Shown: piece by piece, positions 17,090 to 25,363 of the stretch
How positions within the stretch are numbered: the stretch's first letter is position 1
How the letters are laid out: every line of letters begins with the position of its first letter
From: Pararhizobium capsulatum DSM 1112
GTDB taxonomy: Bacteria > Pseudomonadota > Alphaproteobacteria > Rhizobiales > Rhizobiaceae
NCBI RefSeq assembly: GCF_030814475.1
Contig: NZ_JAUSVF010000002.1
Coordinates: 620,001 to 684,000 of the forward strand
DNA: 64,000 nt
Reading direction: 5' to 3'
Made by a program: the position numbers and the translations under genes
The notes under the pieces: model-generated
What the model saw: the letters and a program-made list of their open reading frames with translations, nothing else
What the model was told of the DNA's origin: nothing
Databases searched by the model: none

Positions 17090-17629
17090 ATGGACACCCA
17101 AAGCCATCCCTTCAACGTGATTGCGCAGCTGGCGACGCTTCGGCGCTATGCCCGTTCGCTCGTGCGCAATCAAAGCGATGCGGAAGACCTCGTGCATGAC
17201 GCGCTGGTGCGTGCCTACGAGCGCAAGAGCACGTTCCGCACGGGCGCCAACATCCGCAACTGGCTGCTCTCTATAGTTCACAATACCCATATCGACCGTC
17301 TGCGCCATGCCCGTTCGGTCGAGCGCCGCCACGAAGCAGCCGGCGAGTTGGCCGAGCCGTCGCTTGCGGCAAACCAGGAGCATTCCATCCGGTTGCGCCA
17401 GGTTCAGGCGGCCTTCTTCGATCTGCCGGAAGAGCAGCGGGAGGCCCTGCATCTCGTGGCGATCGAGGAGCTCTCCTACCAGGAAGCGGCCGATGCCCTT
17501 GGTATCCCCGTCGGTACGCTGATGTCGCGGATTTCGCGCGCCCGCGCTCGCCTTCGCTCTTTCGAGAGTGAAGTGCGAAGCCCACCCCATCTCAAACTCA
17601 TCGGAGGTACCGGCGATGAAAATCGTTGA
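17090..17629 (+). CDS. ECF RNA polymerase sigma factor
   Basis: 179-residue two-domain sigma factor. Region 2 is LRRYARSLVRNQSDAEDLVHDALVRAYERKSTFRTGANIRNWLLSIVHNTHID and region 4 is FDLPEEQREALHLVAIEELSYQEAADALGIPVGTLMSRISRARARLR. It lacks the extra domains of EcfG partners (no PhyR nearby). The downstream anti-sigma gene overlaps its end by 14 bp, giving translational coupling and pointing to control by partner-switch release at the membrane. The target regulon is unknown; the Bax-inhibitor-1 gene 22 bp after the anti-sigma gene may belong to it. Confidence 0.9.
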   Translation: MDTQSHPFNVIAQLATLRRYARSLVRNQSDAEDLVHDALVRAYERKSTFRTGANIRNWLLSIVHNTHIDRLRHARSVERRHEAAGELAEPSLAANQEHSIRLRQVQAAFFDLPEEQREALHLVAIEELSYQEAADALGIPVGTLMSRISRARARLRSFESEVRSPPHLKLIGGTGDENR

Positions 17630-18395
17630 TCCGATCCTGCCCGGCGATCTCGACGCCTATGTCGACGACCAGCTCGATGTTGCCCGCCGCATCGAAGTCG
17701 AGGCTTATCTGTCCGAACATCCTGAAAGCGCTGCCCAGGTGATGGCGGATCTGCGCATTCGCGGCGAGCTCAGGCTCGCGCTTGCCAATGGCGAAGCTAC
17801 AAGCACCGGCCGTCATGACACCCGCGAGGCCGCTCGCCGACTGTCACAGCGGCTTTCAACTGGGCGCTATATCACGGCCTTCCAGCGCATCGCCGCCATC
17901 GCGGCGCTGGTGACCGCGGGCTGGTTCGGCAATGCCTATCTCGGTCCGTTCAGCGCGACCGAGGTTGTGGCTTCCGTTCCACCGCCTGCTTTTGTTGAGG
18001 AAGCGCTCAGGGCGCACAGCACCACGATGCTGCGCGAGAGCATGCCATCCCAGCATGAAGTCGTGAATTACGACCCGGCCGACATCCGTTCGGCGACGGC
18101 GATCGTCATGCCTGAACTCCCGAAAGACTGGGACGTCTTCGATATCCAGGTCTTTCCGTCCGCCTTCGGCCCGAGTGTCGAGCTCGTTGTAACGCCCGAC
18201 AAGGGCGAACGGCTGTCGCTCTTTGCGGTGCGGCCGGGCAGTTTCAACGTCCAGCATGTCCTTCAGGCAGAAGACGGGGGACTGAGCGCCGCCTACTGGC
18301 AGATCGGCGACGTCGCCTATGCGCTCGTCTCCGACAAGCAGGGCGCCAAGGATCTCACCGAAACAGCGCGGCGGCTTTCCCGCACGCTCTACTGA
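17616..18395 (+). CDS. membrane-anchored anti-sigma factor
   Basis: 259 residues. The N-terminal cytoplasmic part (DLDAYVDDQLDVARRIEVEAYLSEHPESAAQVMADLRIRGELRLAL) matches the anti-sigma fold without the usual HxxxCxxC zinc motif. One membrane segment follows at about 86-108 (FQRIAAIAALVTAGWFGNAYLG), then a periplasmic domain of about 150 residues with strands such as VFPSAFGPSVELVVTPDKG. The ATG at 17616 has CGGAGG 8 nt upstream and lies inside the sigma gene. It should hold the sigma factor inactive until a periplasmic signal arrives; the signal is unknown. Confidence 0.85.
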   Translation: MKIVDPILPGDLDAYVDDQLDVARRIEVEAYLSEHPESAAQVMADLRIRGELRLALANGEATSTGRHDTREAARRLSQRLSTGRYITAFQRIAAIAALVTAGWFGNAYLGPFSATEVVASVPPPAFVEEALRAHSTTMLRESMPSQHEVVNYDPADIRSATAIVMPELPKDWDVFDIQVFPSAFGPSVELVVTPDKGERLSLFAVRPGSFNVQHVLQAEDGGLSAAYWQIGDVAYALVSDKQGAKDLTETARRLSRTLY

Positions 18396-18417
18396 TCGTA
18401 AACCCAAGGAGTAAACG

Positions 18418-19128
18418 ATGAACACCTCCCCTTCCCGTTTCGGCTACGGCGCCCAATCGGCCGCCCAGTTCGACGAGGGCCTGCGCAAGCATATGCTGCG
18501 CGTCTACAACTACATGGGCGCCGGCCTGGTCATCACCGGCCTGATCGCCTTCATCGTCGGCTCGACGCCGGCGCTTTACGTGCCGATCTTCTCCTCGCCG
18601 CTGAAGTGGGTGGTGATGCTGGCACCGCTCGCCTTCGTGTTCTTCTTCTCGTTCAAGATCCAGACGATGTCGGCAAGCACCGCACAGCTGATGTTCTGGG
18701 CCTTCTGCGCCGTCATGGGCCTGTCGCTCGCCTCGGTGTTCCTGGTCTTCACCGGCACCAGCATCGCCCGCACCTTCTTCATCGCCGCGACCATGTTTGG
18801 CGCCACCAGCCTCTACGGCTATGTGACAAAACGTGACCTGTCGAAATTCGGCTCGTTCATGATGATGGGCCTGATCGGCGTCGTCATCGCCTCAATCGTC
18901 AACATCTTCCTGGGCTCTTCCGCCCTGCAGTTCGCAATCTCGGTGATCGGCATCGTCGTCTTCGTCGGCCTGACCGCCTGGGACACGCAGAACATCAAGG
19001 AACAGTATGCCGAGAATTTCGACGAGGAATCCCAGCAGAAGATCGCTGTCTTCGGGGCGCTTTCGCTCTACCTGAACTTCGTCAACATCTTCCAGCTGCT
19101 CTTGAATTTCACAGGCGAGCGCGAATAA
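18418..19128 (+). CDS. Bax inhibitor-1/YccA family membrane protein
   Basis: 236 residues with seven hydrophobic segments and the family ending GLTAWDTQNIKEQYAENFDEESQQKIAVFGALSLYLNFVNIFQLLLNF, which carries the conserved aspartates of the pH-sensitive BI-1 pore. Bacterial members are calcium-leak channels or partners of the FtsH protease. AAGGAG lies 5 nt before the ATG. It follows the anti-sigma gene by 22 bp, so it may be co-transcribed with the sigma/anti-sigma pair. A hairpin follows the stop. Confidence 0.92.
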   Translation: MNTSPSRFGYGAQSAAQFDEGLRKHMLRVYNYMGAGLVITGLIAFIVGSTPALYVPIFSSPLKWVVMLAPLAFVFFFSFKIQTMSASTAQLMFWAFCAVMGLSLASVFLVFTGTSIARTFFIAATMFGATSLYGYVTKRDLSKFGSFMMMGLIGVVIASIVNIFLGSSALQFAISVIGIVVFVGLTAWDTQNIKEQYAENFDEESQQKIAVFGALSLYLNFVNIFQLLLNFTGERE

Positions 19129-19134
19129 CAAACA

Positions 19135-19176
19135 GACAGGGGCTGCATCGCGGCCCCTGTCGTCACTCCATTTTTT
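19135..19176 (+). terminator. probable intrinsic terminator
   Basis: Perfect 9-bp stem (19135-19143 and 19153-19161) followed, after a 9-nt gap, by T6 at 19171-19176. It lies 6 bp past the Bax-inhibitor-1 stop; the offset of the T-run lowers confidence. Confidence 0.5.
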
Positions 19177-19192
19177 CATCACGCGTACCGCG

Positions 19193-20329
19193 CTAAGCCC
19201 GGAAGCTCTCCAGGAACAACCTGTTCAGCTCCCCAACCACCGCTTGCGCATCCATCGTGCCGCGTAGCGCATCGTTGATGCAATCCGAGCCCGCCTGCTG
19301 GAATGCCATGTAGCCATTATGCCGCGGGCGGACATAGGAGGCTTCCAGCGTGCGTCGCGTTCCGCGGTAGAAATCGACTGTTGCCGCGTTGACCGCGCCG
19401 TCCTCCCATGCCGCAGCATGGCCGGGCTGCCCACCCGCTCCCGCGTAAGGCCCGCGTTGGACGTTGCCGCTGGCGATCCAATAGGCAAAATCGATCGCTT
19501 CGTTCTTCGCTTCAGAAAATGCCGAGACGGCGATGCCCGTACCGCCAAGCGCGGAGCCTGCCGGTCCATGGCCACCCACCGCGGGAATATCGGTGAACTG
19601 CACGGTATTCGGCCGGAAGCCGAAGACGGAATAGCTGACATAGCCGTAGATCAACGGCGCACAGGCGATCTTCGAACCAGGTTCGGCCATGCGTTCCAGC
19701 ACCGCGATCGGGTCCATTGCAAAGCATTCCGGATCGACCAGCCCTGCAACTTCGCGCATCAGGCCGATGGCGGCCTCGCCGATTTCTCTATTGACCAACG
19801 CGCCCCTGCCCTCGCTGCGGCAGGCCGATCCGAGATTGCCGCAGAGGGTATAGAAGGTCATCAGCGAATGGGGTGGTCTGAGTGGAATGAGCACCCTTCC
19901 CTGCCGCGCCAGATCGATTATTTCCGACCAATGGGTCGGCACTCCATCGACGAGATCGGGTCGAACCGCCTGCACCTGCGTTGCAGCGTCGATGGGGAAT
20001 GCCCATTGCTTTCCCTGCCATTCATAGCTGCGATAGGAGCCGCCGATACTGGCCGCAAGTAACGCGGCACTTTCGGCCTCGCGACCGGCCACGTCCAGCG
20101 GCGCAAGGCAGCCTTCCGCCGTGATCTGGCCGACATGGGGATGATCGATCACGATCAGGTCGTAGGCTTTGGCCAGTTCCTCGACTGGATAGGTCTCGAA
20201 ATCCTGCAGCGAGCGCTTTTCCCACGTTACCGTCACACCGGTCTTTTCCTGCCAGAGCTTCGAGCACGCGACCATGGGATCGTAGCCCCGGGGATGGCTC
20301 CAGGTCATCCCCTTCAACGCGACGCTCAT
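19193..20329 (-). CDS. extracellular-solute-binding-protein-like protein without signal peptide
   Basis: 378 residues resembling family 1 ABC solute-binding proteins (YDLIVIDHPHVGQITAEGCLAPLD near the N-terminus, GGTGIAVSAFSEAKNEAIDFAYWIASG, VRPRHNGYMAFQQAG near the end). It has no signal peptide: the protein starts MSVALKGMTWSHPRGYDP, and its ATG overlaps the CoA-transferase stop by 4 bp, so no upstream export sequence is possible. No permease or ATPase gene is adjacent. It is therefore either a cytosolic protein that reuses the binding-protein fold or a remnant of a transporter. Tight coupling to CaiB/MaoC genes favours a function in that pathway. Confidence 0.8.
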   Translation of the reverse strand: MSVALKGMTWSHPRGYDPMVACSKLWQEKTGVTVTWEKRSLQDFETYPVEELAKAYDLIVIDHPHVGQITAEGCLAPLDVAGREAESAALLAASIGGSYRSYEWQGKQWAFPIDAATQVQAVRPDLVDGVPTHWSEIIDLARQGRVLIPLRPPHSLMTFYTLCGNLGSACRSEGRGALVNREIGEAAIGLMREVAGLVDPECFAMDPIAVLERMAEPGSKIACAPLIYGYVSYSVFGFRPNTVQFTDIPAVGGHGPAGSALGGTGIAVSAFSEAKNEAIDFAYWIASGNVQRGPYAGAGGQPGHAAAWEDGAVNAATVDFYRGTRRTLEASYVRPRHNGYMAFQQAGSDCINDALRGTMDAQAVVGELNRLFLESFRA

Positions 20330-21486
20330 AGCCCGAACTCCGCGCGGATCGCCTCGCTGTGTTCGCCGATACGGGGTGCTGCGCGATCGACGCGGGGTCG
20401 AAGTCCGTTGACACGAAGCGGCGAGCGGGTCGTGTGGATGGTGACATCATCCTCACGCGTTACGGTCTGCAGCATGTCGAGCACCTGGAAACCTTCGCTG
20501 CCAAGCAGTTCGTTCCAGTCCAGAACCTTGGCGCACCAGATATCGGCGGGCTCCAGGATCGCCAGCCATTCATCGATGGTGCCGGTGGCGATACGGGTCG
20601 CGATCAACGCCTTGATCGCGTCGCGGCCGGTGAACCACGAGGCGGGGGTATCGCGATAAGGTGCAAGCTCCGGCATCTCGAGCAGATCGGCGAGCTTGGG
20701 AATTGGCGTCATGGCGATGGCGAGGTAGCCGTCCTTCGCCGGATAGACACCGTAAGGCGCCGAAAGATAGGCATGGGCACTGCGAAAATCCGAACGCTTC
20801 GGCAGCCGGCGGCCGTCGTTGAGATGGGTAGTCAGCACTTCGAACTGCAGGTCGATCAGTGCTTCCATCAGGCTGGTTTCGACGAGGCTACCTTCTCCGG
20901 TGATGCCGCGGCGAACCAGGCCTGCGAGCACCCCCTGCGCCAGCGCCGCACCCGCGAGCATATCGCCAATCGCCAGACCAAAGGGCACCGGCCCCTGGCT
21001 CTCGTCACCATTCAGCCACATGACACCGGATCGCGACTGGGCCAGCAGATCCTGCCCCGGCCGCTTGACCCATGGCCCCTCCTCGCCATAGCCACTGATC
21101 GAACCATAGACGAGGCGCGGATTGATCGCCTTCACGGATTGATAGTCGAGGCCCAGGCGCTCGATGACACCGGGCCGGAAATTCTGGATCATCACGTCGG
21201 CCTTTGACAGCAGTACCTTCAGCGCCGCCATGTCGGCCTCGTTCTTCATGTCGATCGCAAGGCTTTCCTTGGCCCTGTTAATCGCGTGGAAGATGGTGGA
21301 ATCGCCGCCGATTTCCGTATCGCTGAGATAGAGGCGACGGGAAAGATCGCCGCCATCCGGCCGTTCGATCTTGATCACCCGAGCGCCAAGATCCTGCAGG
21401 CGCAGCGAGCAATAAGGCCCCGAAAGGAACTGACTCATGTCCACGACAATCAGCCCGTCGAGCGGCAAAACATTGTTTTCTGGCAT
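20326..21486 (-). CDS. class III CoA-transferase (CaiB/BaiF family)
   Basis: 386 residues, normal length. The N-terminus (PLDGLIVVDMSQFLSGPYCSLRLQDLGARVIKIERP) and the IQNFRPGVIERLGL motif are typical. The catalytic Asp is Asp175 of AIGDMLAG, equivalent to Asp169 of formyl-CoA transferase. The family moves CoA between carboxylic acids. It is preceded by a MaoC-type hydratase gene (5-bp gap) and followed, with a 4-bp overlap, by the signal-less binding-protein-like gene. With MaoC it could activate and then hydrate or dehydrate a branched or unsaturated dicarboxylate (compare mesaconyl-CoA metabolism); the acid is not known. Confidence 0.9.
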   Translation of the reverse strand: MPENNVLPLDGLIVVDMSQFLSGPYCSLRLQDLGARVIKIERPDGGDLSRRLYLSDTEIGGDSTIFHAINRAKESLAIDMKNEADMAALKVLLSKADVMIQNFRPGVIERLGLDYQSVKAINPRLVYGSISGYGEEGPWVKRPGQDLLAQSRSGVMWLNGDESQGPVPFGLAIGDMLAGAALAQGVLAGLVRRGITGEGSLVETSLMEALIDLQFEVLTTHLNDGRRLPKRSDFRSAHAYLSAPYGVYPAKDGYLAIAMTPIPKLADLLEMPELAPYRDTPASWFTGRDAIKALIATRIATGTIDEWLAILEPADIWCAKVLDWNELLGSEGFQVLDMLQTVTREDDVTIHTTRSPLRVNGLRPRVDRAAPRIGEHSEAIRAEFGL

Positions 21487-21491
21487 GTCGA

Positions 21492-22052
21492 CTACTTCTC
21501 TGTCTTGCCGACGAAATCGGCAGCATTTTTGTATTTGACGGTCTGGATATGCTCGCAGTAGAGCACCAGTTCGCCTTCGTTCTTGAAGACTTCGTAGCTC
21601 GCGCGGATGAGGCCGAGTTCGGCATAGCGCGGGCGTTTGTCGAGGTTGGTGCGGATCGTGTAGATCGTATCACCTATGAAGACAGGCTTTATGAATCGAA
21701 GCTTGTCATAGCCATAGGAAAAGGCATTGACGCAGTTGGTCGCAACAAGCCCCAGTCCCGCGGAAAACACGAAAGCACCGGCGATAAGCCTGCGGCCGAA
21801 AATGCCCTCGGTTTCCGCAAACATCTGGTCCTGCACATAAGGATGAATGTCGGTGACCAGAGTGTTGAACAGATGGCTGTCGCTTTCGCCGATTGTACGG
21901 CGCAAAGACCTGATTTTCTGGCCGACCGGCCAATCTTCATAGAACCAGTTTTCAGCATTCCATACCGGCAAAGCCGCATGATCTTCCGGCATCGTCTTGG
22001 GATGCGTCGAAGACACTCCAACCGTCGGGGGAAACTCACCCACGTCCTGCAT
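21492..22052 (-). CDS. MaoC-like (R)-hydratase / mesaconyl-CoA-hydratase-like protein
   Basis: 186 residues with a single hot-dog fold. [20 protein letters not shown] corresponds to the catalytic Asp/His segment of MaoC hydratases, followed by [20 protein letters not shown] chose the ATG at 22052 because GGAGG lies 8 nt upstream; the frame extends to a TTG at 22085 without support. It is the first gene of the MaoC - CoA-transferase - binding-protein-like operon and has an inverted repeat about 100 bp upstream. Expected reaction: addition or removal of water across an enoyl-CoA double bond. Confidence 0.85.
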   Translation of the reverse strand: MQDVGEFPPTVGVSSTHPKTMPEDHAALPVWNAENWFYEDWPVGQKIRSLRRTIGESDSHLFNTLVTDIHPYVQDQMFAETEGIFGRRLIAGAFVFSAGLGLVATNCVNAFSYGYDKLRFIKPVFIGDTIYTIRTNLDKRPRYAELGLIRASYEVFKNEGELVLYCEHIQTVKYKNAADFVGKTEK

Positions 22053-22149
22053 CGTCAATTCCTCCCAAACCCTGCCTTGTTCCAATCCCCAGCAACCGAA
22101 CCCTCCCGGTCCCGCTTTTGGCGTCCATACAAGTTCAATTCAGTTTTCT

Positions 22150-22172
22150 TATGTGAATACAGTTTTCACATA
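22150..22172. promoter_or_regulatory. operator-like inverted repeat upstream of maoC operon
   Basis: TATGTGAA (22150-22157), 7-nt spacer, TTCACATA (22165-22172): perfect 8-bp arms about 100 bp upstream of the maoC ATG, in AT-rich DNA suited to a promoter. No regulator gene is linked to this operon. Confidence 0.5.
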
Positions 22173-22322
22173 TGGAGTTATTTTGCAAGAGTGAGTGCTG
22201 CGCGTTTGCAGTTTTCGGGGCGCCGGGTCGTCGTGGCAGACGACCTCCCTTATAGGCATAGCCGTGTGCCGTGCCACGGAAGGGCACGCCACCAATCGAC
22301 ATCAGAATTCGAGGAGAAAGCG

Positions 22323-23798
22323 CTACAGCGGTGAGCGGCCGTAGGAGGATAAAGTGACGGCCGCGCCATGCGTCATCAGCGTCGAAAGCGCATTGATCAC
22401 CGCAGCCCGAAAATCACGATCGTCCGCGAGTTCCTGCCCGAACACGTCCGACAATCCGAGGTAGGCATCCACAATCTCTCCCGGAGTGGAAAGCGCCTCG
22501 GTCAACGACGCGATTTTTCCCGCCAGCGGATCGCGGACATCGATGGCCTTGCCGCTCTCGTCGATGCCGCGCGCATAGCGCATCCAGGCAGCAATGCCGA
22601 GCGCCAGCCGATCATACGGCATTTCCGTCGCGATGCGGTCGCGGATCGTGCCGAGCAGCCGCTGTGGCAGCTTTTGCGATCCATCCATCGCGATTTGCCA
22701 AGTACGGTGGCGCAACGCCGGATTTTTAAAACGGGCGACCAGTTCGGCGCGGTATTGCGCGAGATCGATACCGGGAAGCGGCGGCAGTGTCGGAGTCGCC
22801 TCCTCGCGCATCAGCCCTTCGACGAGCTCTTCCATACCCGGCAGTTGCATGGCATCCGACACGGTTTCCGCCCCGGCGAGATAACCAAGATAGGCCAGTG
22901 TGGAGTGGCTACCATTCAGCAACCTGAGCTTCATCATCTCGAAGGCAGAGACGTCGTGGACGAAAACGGCACCGTAGTCCTCCCAGCGCGGTCGTCCCAG
23001 CGGAAAATCATCCTCCAGCACCCATTGCTTGAACGGTTCCGTCACCACCGGCCAGGCATCCTCGGCGCCAAGCGTTGCTGCGACCGAGGCGCGATCCATA
23101 TCGGTCGTTGCCGGCACGATGCGGTCGATCATGGTAGATGGGGACGCGACACCGGCGACATAGGTGGCAAGCTCCGGATCGCGCAACGCTGCAAAGCGCT
23201 CGACAACACGCTTCAGTACATGGCCGTTGGAGGGAAGGTTGTCGCAGGAGAGCAAAGTGAAGGGCGCAAGTCCCGCCGCCTGTCGTCGCGCCAATGCTTC
23301 GACGACGAAACCCACGGCTGATTTCGGTCGCCCGGGATGCGCAATGTCATGACGGATATCGGGATGGTTTTCGTCCAGCATGCCGGTTGCGGGATGGTGG
23401 CAATACCCCTTCTCCGTCACTGTCAGCGAGACGATCCGCGTTTGCGCCGCCGCCATCCGCGCCAACACCAGTTCAGGATCTTCCGGGGCGACGAGCACCT
23501 CCACCACGCTGCCGATAACCCGCAATCGCTCGCCGCCACCGTCCTGTACCTTCAGTGTATAAAGGCCATCCTGCGGCGCGAGCGCATCGCGTGTCTCGGG
23601 ACTGCGCAGTGACACCCCGCAGATGCCCCAGCTTTGGTCGCGGGAAAGGACTGCATCGGTAAAAACAGCCTGATGGGCACGATGGAAGGCGCCGACGCCG
23701 AGATGCACAATGCCGACCGTCACCTGCGCAAGGTCATAGTCCGGCCGCTCGACAGATTCGGGCAAATGGGAAAGCGTTTGTTTGATTAGTATGGTCAT
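22323..23798 (-). CDS. uxuB: D-mannonate oxidoreductase / mannitol dehydrogenase family
   Basis: 491 residues of the long-chain polyol dehydrogenase family. The N-terminus has the Rossmann segment VGIVHLGVGAFHRAHQA, and the catalytic motif is KLRLLNGSHSTLAYLG (Lys-x5-Asn-x2-His). I chose the ATG at 23798 because GGGGAGAGG lies 7 nt upstream. Divergent uxuA (mannonate dehydratase) makes fructuronate reductase (D-fructuronate + NADH to D-mannonate) the best reading, the step of glucuronate breakdown before UxuA. Mannitol or another polyol remains possible on sequence alone. Confidence 0.85.
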   Translation of the reverse strand: MTILIKQTLSHLPESVERPDYDLAQVTVGIVHLGVGAFHRAHQAVFTDAVLSRDQSWGICGVSLRSPETRDALAPQDGLYTLKVQDGGGERLRVIGSVVEVLVAPEDPELVLARMAAAQTRIVSLTVTEKGYCHHPATGMLDENHPDIRHDIAHPGRPKSAVGFVVEALARRQAAGLAPFTLLSCDNLPSNGHVLKRVVERFAALRDPELATYVAGVASPSTMIDRIVPATTDMDRASVAATLGAEDAWPVVTEPFKQWVLEDDFPLGRPRWEDYGAVFVHDVSAFEMMKLRLLNGSHSTLAYLGYLAGAETVSDAMQLPGMEELVEGLMREEATPTLPPLPGIDLAQYRAELVARFKNPALRHRTWQIAMDGSQKLPQRLLGTIRDRIATEMPYDRLALGIAAWMRYARGIDESGKAIDVRDPLAGKIASLTEALSTPGEIVDAYLGLSDVFGQELADDRDFRAAVINALSTLMTHGAAVTLSSYGRSPL

Positions 23799-23881
23799 GG
23801 TGTGGCCTCTCCCCGGCCCGGTCACTTCACAGGTTAACAACGGCGATGGACGCTAACGGCATCGCTCATCTTCCACGCCCC

Positions 23882-23911
23882 TTCTCTATAGCGCTAGTTG
23901 AATATAGAGAA
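23882..23911. promoter_or_regulatory. inverted repeat between uxuB and uxuA
   Basis: TTCTCTATA (23882-23890), 12-nt spacer, TATAGAGAA (23903-23911): perfect 9-bp arms in the middle of the 203-bp region between divergent uxuB and uxuA. Probable operator for a shared hexuronate regulator, which is not encoded next to it unless the LacI gene at 25364 serves. Confidence 0.5.
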
Positions 23912-24001
23912 ATGATCCGTGACGCCATGCGGCCCGTGATCCGGCATCTCTGCCGCATCCGGATTATTTCTGCTGATAAAAACATTTTTGGGAGGCATGA
24001 C

Positions 24002-25189
24002 ATGCGGCAAGGATGGAGATGGTTCGGCCCTTATACACCGGTAACTCTCGAGGACGTTCGCCAGACCGGTGCAACCAATATCGTCTCGTCGCTGCATCGC
24101 ATTCCGATCGGGCAGGCCTGGACCGAACTCGAGGTGCGCGACCATCAGGCCTTGATCGAGACGACACCACCGGGCCGCACGCCGCTCACATGGTCCGTCG
24201 TGGAAAGCATCCCGATCCCGGATGCCGTCAAGCGCAGGGGTGGCGCGGCCAAAGTCGAGATCGAGGCCTGGATCGCCAGCCTCGAAGCCGTTGCCGCCTG
24301 CGGCATCGACATCATCTGCTACAATTTCATGCCGGTCGTCGACTGGACGCGCACCGAGATCGACTTCATCACGCCGACGGGCGCCACCGCCATGCGCTTC
24401 GATCACGATCGCTTCGCCGCCTTTGATCTCTTTGTCCTGAAACGTCCGAGCGCGGAGAAGGACTATTCGGAGAACGAACGCATCCGCGCCCGCGAAAGCT
24501 TCGAAAACACACCGCCGGAGGAAGTGGCAGAGGTCGCCCGGATCATCACATCCGCCCTGCCGGGCTCCACCACGGAACCCCTGACGATTGAAGCCTTTCG
24601 CGAAAAGCTCGCTGCCTATAGCGGCATTGACGCGCCACAGCTTCGCCAGCATCTGATCGAATTTCTGGAAGCCGTGACACCCGCCGCCGAAGCGCGCGGC
24701 GTCAAGCTGACGCTCCACCCCGACGATCCGCCGCGACCGCTCTTCGGCCTGCCGCGTGTCGCCTCGACGCAAGAAGACTACGCCGCCCTGTTCGACGCAG
24801 TCCCCTCGCCCGCCAATGGAATGTGCTATTGCACGGGCAGTCTCGGCGTCCGTGCCGACAATGATCTCCCGGCCATCGCCCGCCGCTTCGCCTCGCGCAT
24901 CCATTTCGCCCATCTGCGCGCGACGACCCGCGAGCGGGATGGCCTGAGCTTCCAAGAGGCCGCCCACCTCGAAGGCGATGTCGATATGGTTTCCGTGCTG
25001 AAAGAACTGGTGGCGGAAGACCGCAAACGAACGTCGAAAAACACCATCGTCTTCCGTTCCGATCATGGTCATCGCATGCTGGATGACCTGAATAAGACTG
25101 TGACGCCCGGGTATCCCGCCATCGGCAGAATGCGCGGCCTTGCAGAACTTCGCGGCATCCTCTTTGCCCTCGGCGCTCCGCCGACCTGA
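24002..25189 (+). CDS. uxuA: mannonate dehydratase
   Basis: 395 residues, the usual UxuA length. It dehydrates D-mannonate to 2-keto-3-deoxy-D-gluconate using Mn or Fe. The N-terminus MRQGWRWFGPYTPVTLEDVRQTGATNIVSSLHRIP is diagnostic, as are YNFMPVVDWTRTEIDF, the LHPDDPP motif and the C-terminal FRSDHGHRMLDD. I chose the ATG at 24002 because TGGGAGG lies 6 nt upstream. It is divergent from uxuB and precedes the LacI-ABC-GH127 operon by 174 bp. Confidence 0.96.
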   Translation: MRQGWRWFGPYTPVTLEDVRQTGATNIVSSLHRIPIGQAWTELEVRDHQALIETTPPGRTPLTWSVVESIPIPDAVKRRGGAAKVEIEAWIASLEAVAACGIDIICYNFMPVVDWTRTEIDFITPTGATAMRFDHDRFAAFDLFVLKRPSAEKDYSENERIRARESFENTPPEEVAEVARIITSALPGSTTEPLTIEAFREKLAAYSGIDAPQLRQHLIEFLEAVTPAAEARGVKLTLHPDDPPRPLFGLPRVASTQEDYAALFDAVPSPANGMCYCTGSLGVRADNDLPAIARRFASRIHFAHLRATTRERDGLSFQEAAHLEGDVDMVSVLKELVAEDRKRTSKNTIVFRSDHGHRMLDDLNKTVTPGYPAIGRMRGLAELRGILFALGAPPT

Positions 25190-25292
25190 TCGGCACATCC
25201 GCCAACTTTGAACCGGCGAAACCGACATCGCGCGACCGAGCTGGCGCGTGTTGTGTTTTCCGTTGCTTTTAAAGCAAACCCAAAAAATGAAA

Positions 25293-25310
25293 TGAGAAAA
25301 CGTTTTTCCA
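25293..25310. promoter_or_regulatory. LacI operator O1
   Basis: TGAGAAAACGTTTTTCCA, pairing at 7 of 9 positions. It lies upstream of a TTGACA -35 candidate (25312-25317). Its reverse complement strongly resembles O2 at 25325-25342. Confidence 0.6.
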
Positions 25311-25324
25311 ATTGACAATGACAT

Positions 25325-25342
25325 TGGTAAAAGGTTTTCTCA
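25325..25342. promoter_or_regulatory. LacI operator O2
   Basis: TGGTAAAAGGTTTTCTCA, whose reverse complement (TGAGAAAACCTTTTACCA) matches O1 at most positions. The centres are 32 bp apart, about three helical turns, and O2 covers the expected -10 region, so binding should repress the lacI-ABC operon. Confidence 0.6.
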
Positions 25343-25363
25343 TCGCAGCTGTGGGAGGCGACA

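Noticed and set aside
22323..23798. Mannitol dehydrogenase as the primary name for the long-chain dehydrogenase
   Set aside because: The family covers both activities; divergent uxuA makes fructuronate reductase more likely, though this is not proven.
23894..25324. 476-residue open frame on the minus strand over uxuA
   Set aside because: Antisense to a certain uxuA gene, with shadow-type composition and no domain.
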